This document shows, in pieces, positions 55,704 to 58,000 of a stretch of DNA of 58,000 nt. The stretch's first letter is position 1. Every line of letters starts with the position of its first letter. Source of the DNA: Adiantum capillus-veneris (Eukaryota > Streptophyta > Polypodiopsida > Polypodiales > Pteridaceae); assembly GCA_014529385.2 (NCBI GenBank), contig CM043950.1, positions 72,822,435 to 72,880,434 on the forward strand, in the 5' to 3' direction. The position numbers and the translations under genes are program-made. The notes beneath the pieces were generated by a model. That model was not told the DNA's origin and searched no databases. It saw nothing but the letters and a program-made list of their open reading frames with translations.

Positions 55704-55715
55704 GCTCTGATACCA
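55704..55715 (-). other. Initiator-Met primer-binding site of the Copia element
   Basis: The complement is TGGTATCAGAGC, directly adjoining the right LTR. Confidence 0.95.
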
Positions 55716-55858
55716 TGTTGAGATGTAGAGAGAAAGAGAAAGAGATGAGACAAGAGACACACCATATACTCTCCCAAAGACTGATTCATATTGAGGACAA
55801 GATACAAATATATAGGTGAGACCAAGTTTAGTAGAGTGAGCCATATATAGCTCCAACA
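55716..55858 (-). repeat. 5' LTR of the Copia element
   Basis: Partner of 50423-50565 and followed by the TAGAT duplication. Confidence 0.95.
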
Positions 55859-55863
55859 TAGAT

Positions 55864-56314
55864 TAGGAGGGAAAGTTTTCAATTTTGGGGGCCATTTCCT
55901 AAAAGTTTCGGAGGAAGTCAAAAAATGTTGAATTATGAGTAATTTAACTTAAAAATCTTTTTTTTTTAATGTGTATATGTTGGGGGTACTTTTTAGGGGG
56001 GAATAGAGTTTTTTTGAAAGTTTTTGAAAAAAGTCATTTTTTTGACCTCTTTGACCCACGGATTTGCTTAGGTGGCATGGGAGAGTTAAGAGGCCACTTA
56101 CAAGTTGGCCAAAAAGCTAGAGAGAGAAGACCCCCTACTTTTCAAATGGTTTACCCCCCCCTTCCCTAATTTTTAAATGGTTACCCCCCCCCCCCCCCCT
56201 TCCCCCTACCTTTTTAGGGGTCAAAGGTGGAGGAGACCCTACCAAAATAGCCCCATTCAAAGCCTTTGTCCCCCTTAATCTTGGAAGGCTTCCTTTAAAT
56301 TAGGTATTCTTACA
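55864..56314. other. Inner part of the right terminus of the large element
   Basis: No gene. It holds a run of 16 C (56184-56199) and text such as TTTCGGAGGAAGTC that is loosely inverted relative to 35470-35550, so the inverted termini may extend inward for several hundred bases in decayed form. Confidence 0.45.
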
Positions 56315-56346
56315 AGGCCCATGGAGAGTCCATTTTTTTCCTAATG
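56315..56346 (-). repeat. Right terminal inverted repeat (core)
   Basis: Complement of the left core at 35173-35204 with two mismatches. Outside it the similarity ends. Confidence 0.8.
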
Positions 56347-56939
56347 TTGTGCTATTTATTGTACCTTATCTATGGTCAATGTTGATTTCTTTAGAATTTT
56401 GCTACTTCCCCTTCACTTCAATCTTCATAGTGATTGTTGACTATCAACCTGCTACTTAAGTTTCCTACTTCAAGGTTTGGAACCTTAGTGTATTTCAAGG
56501 CTTCTGCATGCACTCCAAAAAATGAGAAGAAGAAAACCTTGCTTTGATACCAACTATGAGTGCATGTGCAATGCATGCAAAGTGACAGTATGGGTGATGA
56601 AGGAGATAAGTGCACAAAGTGTTGGTGGAGCTCAATGTCGGAATTAAACCCTCACTACTCCTTATTGATCTATATTACCAAAGAACAAATAAGGTTAGTA
56701 TGGTCAATGGGATGGGTGTCCTACTAGTTGGTCTAAACCCAAACAAATCAAGGGGATTTCTATGCTCATTGCATGGCACCACACTCACCTATCATCATAT
56801 GGAAATATGAGAACATGAAGAAACTCCCTAGCATGGTAGCATATGGAAGACTAGATGGTGTTAATCCCTTGGGAATGATATCTACCTCATGGAGCACACG
56901 GCTAGTGGTGTTGATCAACTACAATATCCAACTATGGAT

Positions 56940-57188
56940 GGAAATCATATAGGTGTTTTTGTTGCTTTTTCTTTTAATACCAGGTCTCCACAAAGAGAAA
57001 AGAGTGGATATGTATCTTGAACCTCCAATAGAGGAACTCAAGATGCTATGGCATGCGATCCAAATTCATGACTTGTTTGCATTGGTTGGGAGAGGGGATG
57101 CGTAGATCCATGGGATTGTGATGTGGATTATGCATGACTATCTAGGCTATTCACAATGTGCTTGTGCGTTCTGGCAAGTTCTTTAAAT
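56940..57188 (+). pseudogene. CACTA TNP2-like transposase fragment
   Basis: The plus strand reads LLIPGLHKEKRVDMYLEPP, then IEELKMLWHAIQIHD, then GIVMWIMHDYLGYSQCA. This is the same conserved block as the first exon of the CACTA gene at 9.5 kb, and here the LIPG part that precedes it is present too. A TAG within and the lack of downstream exons show a fragment. It lies outside the large element. Confidence 0.75.
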
Positions 57189-58000
57189 ATATTTTCCTAG
57201 TATATGCTTTAAAGATCTAAATTGTTTTTTCTGCCTCATTTTTGTTTCTATCACTTGACATATTCGTATTCTTTTTCTTACCAACTTGAAAACTTTCCCA
57301 GTTATCATGCATCTCCAAAGTGTGGCCCCTCACTTGTGGAGAACGTCTTGGAGCACCTCAAGAGAACACTCTATAAAAACCATCACCGCTCTTTTCTCAC
57401 ATCACAACCTTGCTTCAGCCGCCCTTGATTGGAGCCCCCCACACCCAATGAGGGTGGCCCCCAGGATAAAAGGGTACTCCATGTTAACAGCAAGCTAATT
57501 CGGATCACATTTTTTGGAGCTTTTATTGTAAAAACACTTATTATTTTGATAAATCGGGAATGTTGTAACTCCTACTTTTCAGATAAATAATGTAATTAAT
57601 GAGCCGGGGCTACAAGCTTCCAGATTGTATCAACCTATCTTTAGTTAGAGCTCCCAAATTATTAGTTTTGACCATAGAACCTTGGCTAAGGTATAAAAGC
57701 CAATTTTTGCAAGTATTCTGTAAGTTTTTGGATAATAGAACACAGAGTGAGCTAACGATGATCACTTCATTCCTTCTCGCACTTCCTACTCCCTTACGGT
57801 TGTCACATTGCAGTGCCGTCTGTTTCGTTGCAACTACAGGTAAGAGCTCTGCGCGTTGCCGTGAGCATTTCATGGTAATCTATAGCTTTTGTCCTCGCCG
57901 ATCCGTGGCTTAATTTCATCATAAGTAGAAATTTAAGCTTAAAAGTCATAGAATAAGTATAGGTGGGGTATTGGAGCATCATTGCTAAGCATTTATATGC
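57189..58000. other. No gene recognised
   Basis: Short open frames only, and no similarity to other parts of the window that I can see. Confidence 0.5.

Larger units (their letters stand above)
50423..55858 (-). mobile_element. Ty1/Copia element, minus strand, complete ends
   Basis: The two 143-bp LTRs (50423-50565, 55716-55858) start TGTTG, end CAACA and differ at 4 positions. The 5-bp direct repeat TAGAT flanks them (50418-50422, 55859-55863). The initiator-Met primer site touches the right LTR, and on the element strand the polypurine tract TTTGAGTGGGG touches the left one. Coding order is gag, zinc knuckle, protease, integrase, reverse transcriptase, RNase H, the Copia order. Frameshifts and stops make this copy inactive. 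Confidence 0.96.
35173..56346. mobile_element. Candidate large DNA transposon with long inverted termini, carrying four genes
   Basis: 35173-35204 and the complement of 56315-56346 agree at 30 of 32 bases by eye (CATTAGGAAAA, GGACTCTCC and GGGCCT are shared). More distant similarity, including a long G run on the left and a C run on the right, continues inward for a few hundred bases. Removing the LTR element 37727-44039 and the Copia 50423-55858 leaves about 9.4 kb with two plus-strand and two minus-strand genes that converge near 45.3-46.4 kb. No target-site duplication was found at the outer borders. The superfamily is not recognised. Confidence 0.55.

Overview
The window reads as nuclear DNA of a land plant with a large, transposon-rich genome. 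The signs are plant CACTA genes (TNP2-type, DUF4218/DUF4216-like and Transposase_24-like parts), Tat-like Gypsy with two RNase H domains, Ty1/Copia elements with initiator-Met primer sites, a PPR gene fragment, short GT-AG introns and many microsatellites. A fern or other seed-free plant is plausible, because the PPR style and several element types fit, but that is inference. I found no intact ordinary host gene and no rRNA, tRNA or CRISPR. Almost everything is nested mobile DNA.

Layout: 1-9062 is a minus-strand Ty3/Gypsy element with long LTRs (left LTR cut by the window edge). About 9.53-14.24 kb is a CACTA element with two genes and an intact right end but no recognisable left end. 14.24-18.70 kb is the pol part of a Tat-like Gypsy whose integrase is split by a 799-bp Copia-type solo LTR. 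It runs into an LTR shared with a gag-only deletion derivative (18.70-23.53 kb). 24.93-28.16 kb is a minus-strand Gypsy that has lost pol. 28.33-28.68 kb is a MITE-like element. 28.7-33.2 kb holds two decayed Copia remnants on opposite strands. 33.2-35.2 kb is repeat-rich noncoding DNA.

The most interesting part is 35173-56346. Near-identical inverted 32-bp termini enclose about 9.4 kb of low-copy-looking sequence plus two later insertions. One is a 6.3-kb non-autonomous LTR element (37727-44039, target duplication ATTTC) that splits an open reading frame. The other is a 5.4-kb Copia (50423-55858, target duplication TAGAT). With these removed, four genes remain: two plus-strand genes of unknown function, then two minus-strand genes. 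The minus-strand genes are an intronless, divergent histone H3 variant with a tail of roughly 200 residues and a spliced transposase-like gene with a D...CxxC...HxxxxH pattern. I infer an undescribed large DNA transposon, now inactive, that carried an H3-variant gene. All four genes keep a readable frame but contain scattered stops, and two stops in the H3 core fall exactly where canonical H3 has Arg and Gln.

The gene products inside the large element have no demonstrated joint function. The reading is that a transposase-like protein and a chromatin protein travelled together, while the LTR elements came later. The 6.3-kb element shares its last ~65 internal bases with the 5.4-kb Copia, so it was probably mobilised by Copia proteins of that family.
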